Origin: CAVIQK01 sp963644945
GTDB taxonomy: Bacteria > Bacillota > Clostridia > Christensenellales > DTU072
Length of the DNA: 64,000 bases
Reading direction: 5' to 3'
Assembly: GCA_963644945.1 (NCBI GenBank)
Contig: CAVIQK010000005.1
Span: 1-64,000, forward strand
Shown: positions 16,682-24,945 of the stretch, one piece after another
Position numbering within the stretch: position 1 is the stretch's first letter
Layout: each line of letters opens with the position of its first letter
The notes under the pieces: generated by a model
Told to the model about the DNA's origin: nothing
Database searches by the model: none
Seen by the model: the letters and a program-made list of their open reading frames with translations, nothing else
Position numbers and translations under genes: made by a program

Positions 16682-17386
16682 ATGAGAATAAATAAATATA
16701 TAGCCGAATCCGGAATATGCTCTAGACGAGCCGCCGACAAGTTGATTGAAGAAGGACTTGTAAAGGTCAACGGAAAAGTTTGTAAAGAACTTGGACGAGA
16801 TATAAACGTCTATAACGACACAGTTGTTGTCGATGGCAAAAAGGCGGTACTGTTATCATCCAATACTTATATTATGTTTAACAAACCCAAAGGTTGTGTT
16901 ACATCGTCATCCGATGATAGAGGCCGAAAAACAGTTTTTGACTACATAAAGACTAATAAGCGTCTATTCTCTGTAGGTCGTCTAGATTATGACACCGAAG
17001 GACTTCTTATTTTGACCGATGACGGAGATCTTGCTTATAAACTTACTCATCCGTCGCACGAGATTGACAAAACATACATTTTGACAGTCGAGGGACAAGT
17101 CAAAGAGGGAGATTTGGCAGTTTTGAGAAACGGAGTAGAAATAGACGGAATTAAAACTAAACCTTGCAAAATCAAATTTTTAGACTTCTCTGAAGGGTTA
17201 TCAAAAATAGAAATAACAATTCATGAAGGTAGAAATCGCCAAATAAGAAAAATGTTTGAGTCAAAAGGGTACAATATTACATTTTTAAGACGTGTATCTA
17301 TCGGAGACTTAAAACTAGGTGGTCTGGGTAGATGTATGTATAGACCACTTAATGATAATGAAATCGATTATCTAAAAAAAATGTAA
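16682..17386 (+). CDS. rluB: Pseudouridine synthase RluB/RsuA family
   Basis: Makes pseudouridine in rRNA. The 234 residues have an N-terminal S4 domain (MRINKYIAESGICSRRAADKLIEEGLVKVNG), the family motif MFNKPKGCVTSSSDD, and the catalytic aspartate in FSVGRLDYDTEGLLILTDDG (about residue 103). GRNRQIRKMFESKGY lies near the end. TTTAGGAG precedes the ATG. It follows scpB as in Bacillus (the ypuL/rluB position). Whether it acts on 23S or 16S rRNA cannot be told from these motifs; gene position favours RluB. Confidence 0.93.
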   Translation: MRINKYIAESGICSRRAADKLIEEGLVKVNGKVCKELGRDINVYNDTVVVDGKKAVLLSSNTYIMFNKPKGCVTSSSDDRGRKTVFDYIKTNKRLFSVGRLDYDTEGLLILTDDGDLAYKLTHPSHEIDKTYILTVEGQVKEGDLAVLRNGVEIDGIKTKPCKIKFLDFSEGLSKIEITIHEGRNRQIRKMFESKGYNITFLRRVSIGDLKLGGLGRCMYRPLNDNEIDYLKKM

Positions 17387-17405
17387 TAAAAAACTTGTCG
17401 AATAT

Positions 17406-17434
17406 TTGCAAATTAAAAATCAACAATTTATAAT
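17406..17434 (+). promoter_or_regulatory. Promoter of the decarboxylase operon
   Basis: TTGCAA (17406-17411), a 17-base spacer and TATAAT (17429-17434). It is followed by AGGAG and the ATG at 17483. Confidence 0.65.
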
Positions 17435-17482
17435 ATTTATGTTTGTACTAACTTTGACATATATTTTAGGAGAATATAAGTA

Positions 17483-18895
17483 ATGTCTAATATGAAATCG
17501 TTTGAAATCCATAAAGATAAAATTAAAAATGCAACAAAGAATATTCGAGAATTTTTAGATATTTTTATTGATGAATTTTCGCTTGTTGAAACGGATCCAT
17601 ATCTAAGTTCAAATACTTTTTTTGACAGCATAGAATCGCTTGGTGAAGGTGTCCTTACAGGAACAGCATCGGTTAATGGAAAAAATGTTGCGATTATTGC
17701 GGAAAACTCAAATGTTTTAGGCGGAAGTTTATCTAAAGCTCAAGCAAAAAAAATCATGAAAATTATAGATCTTGCAGTTGACAGAAGTTTGCCAATTGTT
17801 TCTGTTTTAGATTCATGCGGTGCACGAATTTCTGAGGGGTTGGCAGTGCTGGAAGGATATTCTCAAATTATTTCCGCACTAATTGATGCAAAAAATTATG
17901 TTCCGCATCTATGTATAATAAAAGGAAATGCAGTAGGACTAAACGCAGCAATTGCCGAAACCGCAGATTTTGTTCTTATCGGAGACAACGGAGTAATGTC
18001 TTTGAATCCTCCAAAGTCGGTAATTGCAAATTCCGGTAAAAACACTGCCGCGTGTGATGTTTTAGGGAAAACTTCGATTTCATCTAACAGTTTGCTAGTT
18101 ACTCATATATATAATGATAATGCGGACTTAAAAAATAAAATTTCTACACTTCTTGAATATTCGTTGGAAACTGTCGTCGAACATTCGGATGATCCCAACA
18201 GAACAACTGCATCTCTAAACAAAAATGCAACCAATTCACACGTGCTAAAAGCATTAATTGATAAAAATTCCGATATAGAGTTTTATTCATCGTACGAAAC
18301 GGGTGTATATACAGGTCTTGCAACAATAAATAATGTTGTAGTAGGCATTGTTGCGACAAACTTTGACGAAAATTCTTCAAAATTATCACTCGGTCAAATT
18401 AAGAAAATCAAAAGGTTTGTAAAAATAATTTCATCCTTTGATATACCGCTTGTCACATTGGTTGATAGTGAAGGCGTACAAACATGTTTAACGTGCGAAC
18501 AACAGGGCATTGTTCTTACGATGTCTAAATTGTTAAATGCAATAGCGAATTCTTCTAATAATAAAATTGCCGTAATTACGGGCAATGCGATTGGCGTATC
18601 ATATGTAGCACTTGCATCAAAAGGTATGGGATTTAATACAACTTACGCTTTCCCCGATGCATTTATTTCGCCGGTTACGGAAGATGTAGCGATCGATGTT
18701 TTAGAGAACAGCAATGAATATTCGGAAGCAAAAGACCCGCTAAAACTTAGAGAAAAATTAAAAGAAAAATATGCAAAAGAATTTGCAAACCCGTTTGTTT
18801 CGCTAAAAGACGGTTATGTTGACGATATAATCGAACCTGCATTAGTTAGACCTTATGTAGCAAATGCGTTGCAAATAATGTTTGAGGAGAATTAG
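17483..18895 (+). CDS. Carboxyl transferase domain protein (divergent MmdA/PccB-like)
   Basis: A 470-residue protein with the two-fold crotonase architecture of acyl-CoA carboxyltransferases (transcarboxylase 12S, MmdA, PccB). Support comes from LDSCGARISEGLAVLEGYSQI in the N half and FDIPLVTLVDSEGV plus YAFPDAFISPV in the C half. It is shorter than usual (about 510). The Gly-Gly oxyanion-hole turns are altered to GNAVGLN and GNAIGVS. It heads an operon with gamma, biotin-carrier, OadB and OadA genes, so it probably exchanges CO2 with the shared biotin carrier. The substrate is unknown; methylmalonyl-CoA or another acyl-CoA is a guess from the family. Confidence 0.82.
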   Translation: MSNMKSFEIHKDKIKNATKNIREFLDIFIDEFSLVETDPYLSSNTFFDSIESLGEGVLTGTASVNGKNVAIIAENSNVLGGSLSKAQAKKIMKIIDLAVDRSLPIVSVLDSCGARISEGLAVLEGYSQIISALIDAKNYVPHLCIIKGNAVGLNAAIAETADFVLIGDNGVMSLNPPKSVIANSGKNTAACDVLGKTSISSNSLLVTHIYNDNADLKNKISTLLEYSLETVVEHSDDPNRTTASLNKNATNSHVLKALIDKNSDIEFYSSYETGVYTGLATINNVVVGIVATNFDENSSKLSLGQIKKIKRFVKIISSFDIPLVTLVDSEGVQTCLTCEQQGIVLTMSKLLNAIANSSNNKIAVITGNAIGVSYVALASKGMGFNTTYAFPDAFISPVTEDVAIDVLENSNEYSEAKDPLKLREKLKEKYAKEFANPFVSLKDGYVDDIIEPALVRPYVANALQIMFEEN

Positions 18896-18900
18896 ACAAT

Positions 18901-19239
18901 ATGTTTTGTTTATTAGCTCAAGATCTTGGCGATAAAGCTTTGACCGGTTTGTATACTTTTTTAATTGGCCTTGTAATGGTTTTTGCCGTTCTATTTATTC
19001 TTGTAGGACTAATAAAACTAATGAAAGTGCTTGGTCAAAAAAAGAATACGCAATCTAAAATCTCTAATAATAATTCTGTTCAACCTGTTCAATCGACAAT
19101 AGAAACATCGACTCAAAACGATGAAGAACTTGTCGCTGTGATTACAGCGGTGATTGCAAATTATATGAATAATAATGATGATGATAATTATTCCGCTCAT
19201 GCGGATTTTGTAGTTAAAACAATTAAAAAAATTTCTTAG
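18901..19239 (+). CDS. Na+-pumping decarboxylase gamma subunit (OadG-like)
   Basis: A 112-residue protein with one N-terminal membrane helix (about residues 14-37, TFLIGLVMVFAVLFILVGLIKLM), then a polar Gln/Ser/Asn-rich linker and a short conserved-looking tail (LVAVITAVIANYMN). This is the architecture of OadG, the small anchor that holds the decarboxylase complex together. The assignment depends strongly on position between the carboxyltransferase and the biotin carrier. It starts 5 bases after the preceding stop. Confidence 0.8.
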   Translation: MFCLLAQDLGDKALTGLYTFLIGLVMVFAVLFILVGLIKLMKVLGQKKNTQSKISNNNSVQPVQSTIETSTQNDEELVAVITAVIANYMNNNDDDNYSAHADFVVKTIKKIS

Positions 19240-19248
19240 GAGTGTGCT

Positions 19249-19635
19249 ATGCGTAATTTTAGAGTAGTAATCAACGGAAATACATACGAAGTAGGTGTAG
19301 AAGAACTTGACAGTAGATCAAACGACTCGGTAGCTGTTGAAGTTCCTGTAGTAAAAAAAGAGAGTTCAATTGAAAAACCTATTGAAAAGAAAGTAGAGCA
19401 ACCTATTCGTCCGCAAAATATTGCCGGAGTAGAACTAAAAAGTCCAATGCCCGGAGTTATCAACAAAATCGTCGTACAAAACGGTCAAACCGTAAGTGTC
19501 GGTTCACCCGTTGTTGTACTTGAAGCAATGAAGATGGAAAATGATATTGCCGCTACAGCAGACGGAGTAGTTACAGTTTTAGTAAAACAAGGTGACAGCG
19601 TAGAAACAGGAACAGTACTTGCCGTAATCAAATAA
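19249..19635 (+). CDS. Biotin carboxyl carrier protein of the decarboxylase complex
   Basis: Carries CO2 on biotin between the carboxyltransferase(s) and the membrane subunit. The 128 residues comprise an N-terminal beta region (MRNFRVVINGNTYEVGVEEL), a Pro/Lys/Glu-rich linker (about 30-60) and a biotinyl domain with SPMPGVINKI and the biotin-accepting lysine 95 in LEAMKMEND. AGGAG is placed well. It is a free-standing equivalent of the transcarboxylase 1.3S subunit or of the C-terminal domain of some OadA proteins. No biotin ligase is in the window. Confidence 0.95.
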   Translation: MRNFRVVINGNTYEVGVEELDSRSNDSVAVEVPVVKKESSIEKPIEKKVEQPIRPQNIAGVELKSPMPGVINKIVVQNGQTVSVGSPVVVLEAMKMENDIAATADGVVTVLVKQGDSVETGTVLAVIK

Positions 19636-19636
19636 C

Positions 19637-20866
19637 ATGAATACAAGTTTAGCTATAGATTTAGGCGAATCCCTAAAAAAGTTATGGGAAAGTACAGGTT
19701 TTGTCGCCTATGAACAAAATTTAAGTGAGTTATACCCCGGATATTCTCTAGGGATTTGGGGTATGTTTATAATGATGGCTATTGCATGTGTTTTAGTTTA
19801 CCTTGCAGTTGTCAAAAAATTTGAGCCAAATTTGTTGTTGTCAATTGCTTTCGGCATGTTTATCATAAATATCCCCGGAGCATACCAACAATTGATGAAT
19901 CAGCCGACCGACGGAGCGATTGGCGGTCTATTTTACTATCTTTATCAAGGAGTAAATCTTGTTATTTATCCGCCATTGATTTTCCTTGGAATCGGAGTCA
20001 TGACAGATTTTGGACCTTTAATTGCTAATCCAAAGAGTTTGCTTTTGGGCGCTGCAGCTCAACTTGGTATATTTATTACATTCTTTGGTGCATTGCTTTT
20101 AGGATTTAACGAGGCAGCCAGTGCAAGTATCGCAATCATAGGCGGAGCAGATGGCCCCACGGCTATTTATCTAACACAAAAGCTTGCATCCCTCGCTCAA
20201 TATAACGGAAATCAAGCCGATTTGCTTCCTGCAATAGCGGTTGCAGCATATTCATATATGGCATTGGTTCCTGTAATTCAACCGCCTATAATGAAACTTT
20301 TGACGACAAAAAAAGAGCGTCTAATTCGTATGGAGCAATTGAGACCGGTTTCTAAAAAAGAAAAAATCATGTTTCCTATAATTGTTACCGGTGTGGTTGG
20401 TATTATTTTACCGTCTTCTTTACCGCTTCTTGGGATGTTAATGCTAGGAAATCTAATTAAAGAATCGGGGGTTGTACCTCGTCTTGCAGATACGGCTCAA
20501 AACGCTATGATAAATATTATTACGATATTATTAGGAATAGTCGTAGGCGCAAAAGCCTATGCTCCGGTATTTTTACAATCGTCAACATTGCTTATATTAG
20601 TATTGGGCGTATTGGCTTTCTCGTTCGGAACAGCCGGAGGCGTACTACTCGGAAAACTCATGTGCAAACTTACTAAAGGCAAAATTAATCCTTTGATAGG
20701 AGCGGCAGGTGTATCCGCTGTACCTATGGCTGCTAGAGTTGCTCAAGACGTAGGTAGAAAAGAAGATCCTAACAACTATTTGTTAATGCATGCGATGGGC
20801 CCCAATGTTGCAGGAGTTATCGGTAGTGCAGTTGCTGCAGGTGTGTTGCTAGCTATGTTTGGCTAA
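19637..20866 (+). CDS. oadB: Na+-translocating decarboxylase beta subunit
   Basis: Integral membrane subunit that decarboxylates carboxybiotin and exports Na+. The 409 residues contain about ten hydrophobic segments and the well conserved signatures YQGVNLVIYPPLIFLGIGVMTDFGPLIANP, IIGGADGPTAIYLTQKL (the aspartate expected in Na+ transport), AVAAYSYMALVPVIQPPIMK, and GPNVAGVIGSAVAAGVLL near the C terminus. It starts one base after the biotin-carrier stop. The energy from decarboxylation would be stored as a sodium gradient. Confidence 0.96.
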   Translation: MNTSLAIDLGESLKKLWESTGFVAYEQNLSELYPGYSLGIWGMFIMMAIACVLVYLAVVKKFEPNLLLSIAFGMFIINIPGAYQQLMNQPTDGAIGGLFYYLYQGVNLVIYPPLIFLGIGVMTDFGPLIANPKSLLLGAAAQLGIFITFFGALLLGFNEAASASIAIIGGADGPTAIYLTQKLASLAQYNGNQADLLPAIAVAAYSYMALVPVIQPPIMKLLTTKKERLIRMEQLRPVSKKEKIMFPIIVTGVVGIILPSSLPLLGMLMLGNLIKESGVVPRLADTAQNAMINIITILLGIVVGAKAYAPVFLQSSTLLILVLGVLAFSFGTAGGVLLGKLMCKLTKGKINPLIGAAGVSAVPMAARVAQDVGRKEDPNNYLLMHAMGPNVAGVIGSAVAAGVLLAMFG

Positions 20867-20881
20867 AATAAGGAGAGTTTT

Positions 20882-22294
20882 ATGGAAAATAAAAAAGTTT
20901 TGATTACAGAAACAATTTTAAGAGATGCTCATCAATCTCAAGCGGCTACTAGAATGAAACTTGAGGAGATGCTCCCCGCATGTGAGATGCTTGACAAAGT
21001 TGGCTATCACTCTATTGAATGTTGGGGCGGAGCAACTTTTGATGCATGTCTCAGATTTCTAAATGAAGATCCGTGGGAAAGACTTAGAGCTTTGAAAAGC
21101 GCTATGCCTAATACAAAACTTCAAATGCTATTAAGAGGACAAAATCTCTTAGGATATAAACACTATGCAGACGATGTTGTAGATATGTTTATAAAAAAGA
21201 GCATTGAAAACGGAATTTCAATTATTAGAATGTTTGATGCTCTTAATGATGTTAGAAATCTAGAACAATCAATTAAATCAACAAAAAAGTATGGCGGTGA
21301 ATCCGAGATTGCTCTTTCTTATACAACATCTCCTGTTCACAATATTGAATATTTTGTAAACCTTGCAAAAACTTTGGAAAAAATGGGAGCCGATTACATT
21401 TGCGTGAAAGATATGGCAGGGCTACTAAGACCATACGAAGCTTTTGATCTAATTAGCGCACTCAAAGCCGAATTAAATATCCCGATACATTTGCATACAC
21501 ACAACACCGCAGGAATTGCCGATATGACGCAATTAAAAGCAATTGAAGCAGGTGTTGACATCGTCGATTGTGCGTTATCGCCCCTTGGTAACGGAACTTC
21601 TCAACCTGCAACCGAATCGCTAGTTGCGGCACTTAAAGACACTAAATATGATACACAATTAGACCTAGCCGAACTTAATAAGATTGCGGAATTATTCTGG
21701 AAAGTAGAAGAAAGACTTAAAAAAGACGGATTTTTGTCTGAGAAAGTTAAAAGAGTCAACGTTAACGGTCTAATATATCAAGTCCCCGGCGGAATGTTGT
21801 CAAACCTTATAAATCAATTAAAACAGCAGGGCGCTAGCGACAAATATCAAGAAGTTTTGGAAGAAGTCCCTCGTGTAAGAAAGGATTTTGGATATCCTCC
21901 ACTTGTTACACCTACATCACAGATTGTCGGTACTCAAGCCGTACTAAATGTTATCAGCGGAGAGCGTTATAAACTTGTTTCCAAGGAAAGCAAAGGTCTT
22001 CTTAAAGGTGAATACGGAAAATTACCGGCAGAGCCCAATCCCGAAATTCTAAAAAAATGTATTGGCGATGAACCGTTGATCACATGCAGACCAGCAGATC
22101 TTATTCCTCCGGAGTACGAATCAATAAGAAATGAGTTTTTAAGCACAATGGGAGAATATTATACACAAGAAGAAGATGTTTTGTCTTACGCAATGTTCCC
22201 TCAAGTTGCACCTAACTTTTTCAAGTGGAGAGCAGCAAAACATGGGCTCGACACAGACTTGATGGATAAAACAAACAAGGTTCATCCTGTATAA
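20882..22294 (+). CDS. oadA: Oxaloacetate decarboxylase alpha subunit (carboxyltransferase, 5S-type)
   Basis: Transfers the carboxyl group of oxaloacetate to biotin, giving pyruvate. The 470-residue HMGL-like barrel has TETILRDAHQSQAATRM at the N terminus, the LRGQNLLGYKHYADDVV segment, the catalytic and metal residues in CVKDMAGLLRPYEA, and HLHTHNTAGIADMTQLKA. A conserved C-terminal PYC/OADA domain includes YPPLVTPTSQIVGTQAV. The C-terminal biotinyl domain is absent, so the separate carrier at 19249 must serve it. AGGAG precedes the ATG. The gene ends directly at the surE start. Confidence 0.95.
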   Translation: MENKKVLITETILRDAHQSQAATRMKLEEMLPACEMLDKVGYHSIECWGGATFDACLRFLNEDPWERLRALKSAMPNTKLQMLLRGQNLLGYKHYADDVVDMFIKKSIENGISIIRMFDALNDVRNLEQSIKSTKKYGGESEIALSYTTSPVHNIEYFVNLAKTLEKMGADYICVKDMAGLLRPYEAFDLISALKAELNIPIHLHTHNTAGIADMTQLKAIEAGVDIVDCALSPLGNGTSQPATESLVAALKDTKYDTQLDLAELNKIAELFWKVEERLKKDGFLSEKVKRVNVNGLIYQVPGGMLSNLINQLKQQGASDKYQEVLEEVPRVRKDFGYPPLVTPTSQIVGTQAVLNVISGERYKLVSKESKGLLKGEYGKLPAEPNPEILKKCIGDEPLITCRPADLIPPEYESIRNEFLSTMGEYYTQEEDVLSYAMFPQVAPNFFKWRAAKHGLDTDLMDKTNKVHPV

Positions 22295-23044
22295 ATGAGA
22301 ATATTGCTTGTAAATGACGATGGCTATAATGCTCCGGGGATACAAATTTTAGCTCAAAAATTGCATAATCTCGGACATTGTATTACGATAGTTGCACCTG
22401 ACAGCGATAGAAGTTGTTCGGGGCATTCTGCCACATTTTACAAGCCGTTTGTATGTAATAAAATCAACAACTACGAATATGATTGTTTTTCAATAACAGG
22501 TACACCTGTTGATTGTGTACTTCTAGGTGTATTAGAAATCGGCAAATCTGTTCCGTTTGATCTTGTAATTTCGGGAGTGAATACCGTAAGCAATCTTGGA
22601 ACCGATATATTGTTTTCCGGAACAGTACAGCAGATGATAGAAGCTTCAAGACTAGGATTAAAAGCGATTGCTATATCCGGACAATTTAAGAATCCCGATT
22701 TATATAACGATGCAATTGATAGATTTATTGAAGAATTTGATTATTTTTGTATGTTAAGCGAATATTCTGCAATAAATATAAACATACCTTTTGATTGGAA
22801 AATTAAAAACAAATTCAAAATATGTCCACTTGGTATGAATAAGTATGAAAATAGATATATTGCAGAAAATATCGACATAAATGTATCAAGTTTTACGTTA
22901 GTCGGAAAAGCTATCGACTGCGAACAAGTCTATCAAAATTGTGACGTTGTTGAATATAATAACGGTTATATGACCGTTTCACCTGTGCCTGTATATGGCA
23001 ATGATATGAAAAAAATCGAACAGCTTAAATCTATAAAAAAATGA
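22295..23044 (+). CDS. surE: 5'/3'-nucleotidase SurE
   Basis: Metal-dependent nucleoside monophosphatase. The 249 residues show RILLVNDDGYNAPGIQ with the metal-binding aspartates 8 and 9, ITIVAPDSDRSCSGHSAT with a further ligand region, FSITGTPVDCVLLG, and DLVISGVNTVSNLGTDILFSGTVQQMIEA. The ATG follows the oadA stop without a gap and no SD is seen, so it is coupled to the decarboxylase operon. Its stop overlaps the next gene by 4 bases. Confidence 0.95.
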   Translation: MRILLVNDDGYNAPGIQILAQKLHNLGHCITIVAPDSDRSCSGHSATFYKPFVCNKINNYEYDCFSITGTPVDCVLLGVLEIGKSVPFDLVISGVNTVSNLGTDILFSGTVQQMIEASRLGLKAIAISGQFKNPDLYNDAIDRFIEEFDYFCMLSEYSAININIPFDWKIKNKFKICPLGMNKYENRYIAENIDINVSSFTLVGKAIDCEQVYQNCDVVEYNNGYMTVSPVPVYGNDMKKIEQLKSIKK

Positions 23045-24282
23045 AAATAGCAGTAATAGGCGGAGGACCAAGCGGAATAATTGCAAGCTATGCTTGTGCA
23101 AAAAACGGCAACCAAGTCGTTTTATTTGAAAAGAATTCAAAACTTGGCAAAAAATTATATATTACAGGAAAAGGACGTTGCAATATAACAAATGCGTCAA
23201 CACCCGAAAATGTAATTAAAAATACAGTTACGAATCCCAAATTTTTATATACAGCTATAAATAATTTTTCACCTGATAGTCTTATGAATTTCATTGAAGA
23301 ATTAGGTGTAAAATTAAAAATAGAAAGAGGTCAAAGAGTTTTTCCTGAAAGTGATAAATCTTCAGATATAATTTTAGCATTAGAAAAGGCAATAAAATCA
23401 TCTGGAGTTGACATTAGGCTTAATACTTGTATAACATCAATATGTGTAAAAAAAGAGGGGTTTTCAGTAAAAAGTCGTTCTTTTATTGAAGATTTTGATG
23501 CAATAATAATAGCAACAGGAGGTGTTTCTTATAAAGCAACCGGTTCAACCGGTGACGGATATAAGTTCGCAAATTTGCTCGGTCACACAATTGTCGATCC
23601 AAAACCGGCATTAGTTCCGCTAAAAATCAATGAAGTGTCCGGATTAAAGTTTTCTACACTTCCCTCTTTAGAAGGTTTGTCATTAAAAAATGTCGAATTA
23701 TCATTAAAGTCAAAGAAAAAAACTTTATTCAAAGAGCTCGGTGAACTTGTCTTCACGCATGACGGAATGTCGGGACCTCTCGTATTGTCTGCATCAAGCA
23801 TTTTTAATAAAAATTTAGATGCCGAGATTGTTATTGACCTAAAACCTGCCCTTTCTTATGAAACACTAAACAATCGAGTTTTGAGAGATTTTTCGCAAAA
23901 TCTTAACAAATTGTTCAAAAATTCGCTTGATGAATTGCTTCCTCAAAAAATAATACCATTTATTATCAAACTTTCAAAAATTCCGGAAAATAAAGTGGTA
24001 AGAGATATTACGAAACAAGAGCGGTTGCAACTTTTAGACTGTATTAAAAATCTAACCTTCAACAGTGTTGAACTAGAAGACATAGATCTTGGAATAATTA
24101 CATCCGGAGGAATTTCAACAAAAGAAATTAACCCCAAAACTATGGAAAGTAAAATCGTTAAAAATCTTTATTTTTCGGGAGAGGTTATCGATGTCGATGC
24201 TTTTACGGGTGGATTTAATTTACAAATAGCATTTTCTACGGGCTATTTAGCAGGTAGTTCGATAGGTATCGGAGGAGTATAA
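23041..24282 (+). CDS. NAD(P)/FAD-dependent oxidoreductase, HI0933/BaiN family
   Basis: A 413-residue flavoprotein of the HI0933 (YhiN/BaiN) family. The FAD-binding site MKIAVIGGGPSGIIASYAC is at the very N terminus, followed by LGKKLYITGKGRCNITNA, AIIIATGGVSYKATGSTGDGYKFA, TFTHDGMSGPLVL-like and, near the C terminus, the second FAD segment NLYFSGEVIDVDAFTGGFNLQIAFSTGYLAG. BaiN is known for reducing bile-acid intermediates in one Clostridium, but most members have no assigned substrate and I assign none. It overlaps surE by 4 bases and is followed by cmk after 3 bases. Confidence 0.9.
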   Translation: MKIAVIGGGPSGIIASYACAKNGNQVVLFEKNSKLGKKLYITGKGRCNITNASTPENVIKNTVTNPKFLYTAINNFSPDSLMNFIEELGVKLKIERGQRVFPESDKSSDIILALEKAIKSSGVDIRLNTCITSICVKKEGFSVKSRSFIEDFDAIIIATGGVSYKATGSTGDGYKFANLLGHTIVDPKPALVPLKINEVSGLKFSTLPSLEGLSLKNVELSLKSKKKTLFKELGELVFTHDGMSGPLVLSASSIFNKNLDAEIVIDLKPALSYETLNNRVLRDFSQNLNKLFKNSLDELLPQKIIPFIIKLSKIPENKVVRDITKQERLQLLDCIKNLTFNSVELEDIDLGIITSGGISTKEINPKTMESKIVKNLYFSGEVIDVDAFTGGFNLQIAFSTGYLAGSSIGIGGV

Positions 24283-24285
24283 AAT

Positions 24286-24945
24286 ATGATATTTAATATT
24301 GCAATTGACGGACCAAGTGGTGCAGGAAAGAGTACTATTGCTAAGTTTTTGGCAAAAAACTTACACATTTCTTACCTTGATACAGGGGCAATGTATCGTG
24401 CTCTTGCATGTTATGTTTTAGACAATAACATTAGTCCAGATGATGTCGATAACATCGAAAAATTGCTTCCTAATGTAAATATGGAAGTTTTTGACGAAAA
24501 CGGTGTACAACAAGTTGTCGTATGCGGTAAAAATTATACACCATATATTAGAAAACATGAAATTTCTATGGCAGCCTCAACTGTTTCTAAAATTCCTGCG
24601 GTTAGAAAAAAACTTGTCGCTTTGCAACAAAGTATAGCCCAAAAAACAAGTTGTGTTTTGGACGGCAGAGATATTTGTTCTACGGTTTTACCTGATGCAG
24701 AATATAAATTTTTTGTCACAGCAAGCCCCGAAGTAAGAGCAAAACGCCGTTTTGATGAATTGTTGGAAAAAGGGCAAAACATAAGTTTTAATGACGTTCT
24801 TAACGATATTGTGCTTAGAGATAAGCAAGATACCGAACGAGCGACTACACCTCTCAAGAAAACAGATGATGCGATTTTGGTTGACACTACCGATATGACC
24901 ATAGATCAAGTGTTACAGTTTATATTGGATCATATATGCAAATAA
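24286..24945 (+). CDS. cmk: Cytidylate kinase
   Basis: Phosphorylates CMP and dCMP. The 219 residues show the P-loop IAIDGPSGAGKSTIAKFLA, YLDTGAMYRALA, a KIPAVRKKLVALQQ segment, the DGRDICSTVLPDAEYKFFVTAS motif and a lid region with RDKQDTERATTPL. The order cmk followed by ispH-rpsA is common in Clostridia. The 3' end overlaps the next gene by 10 bases. Confidence 0.96.
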   Translation: MIFNIAIDGPSGAGKSTIAKFLAKNLHISYLDTGAMYRALACYVLDNNISPDDVDNIEKLLPNVNMEVFDENGVQQVVVCGKNYTPYIRKHEISMAASTVSKIPAVRKKLVALQQSIAQKTSCVLDGRDICSTVLPDAEYKFFVTASPEVRAKRRFDELLEKGQNISFNDVLNDIVLRDKQDTERATTPLKKTDDAILVDTTDMTIDQVLQFILDHICK

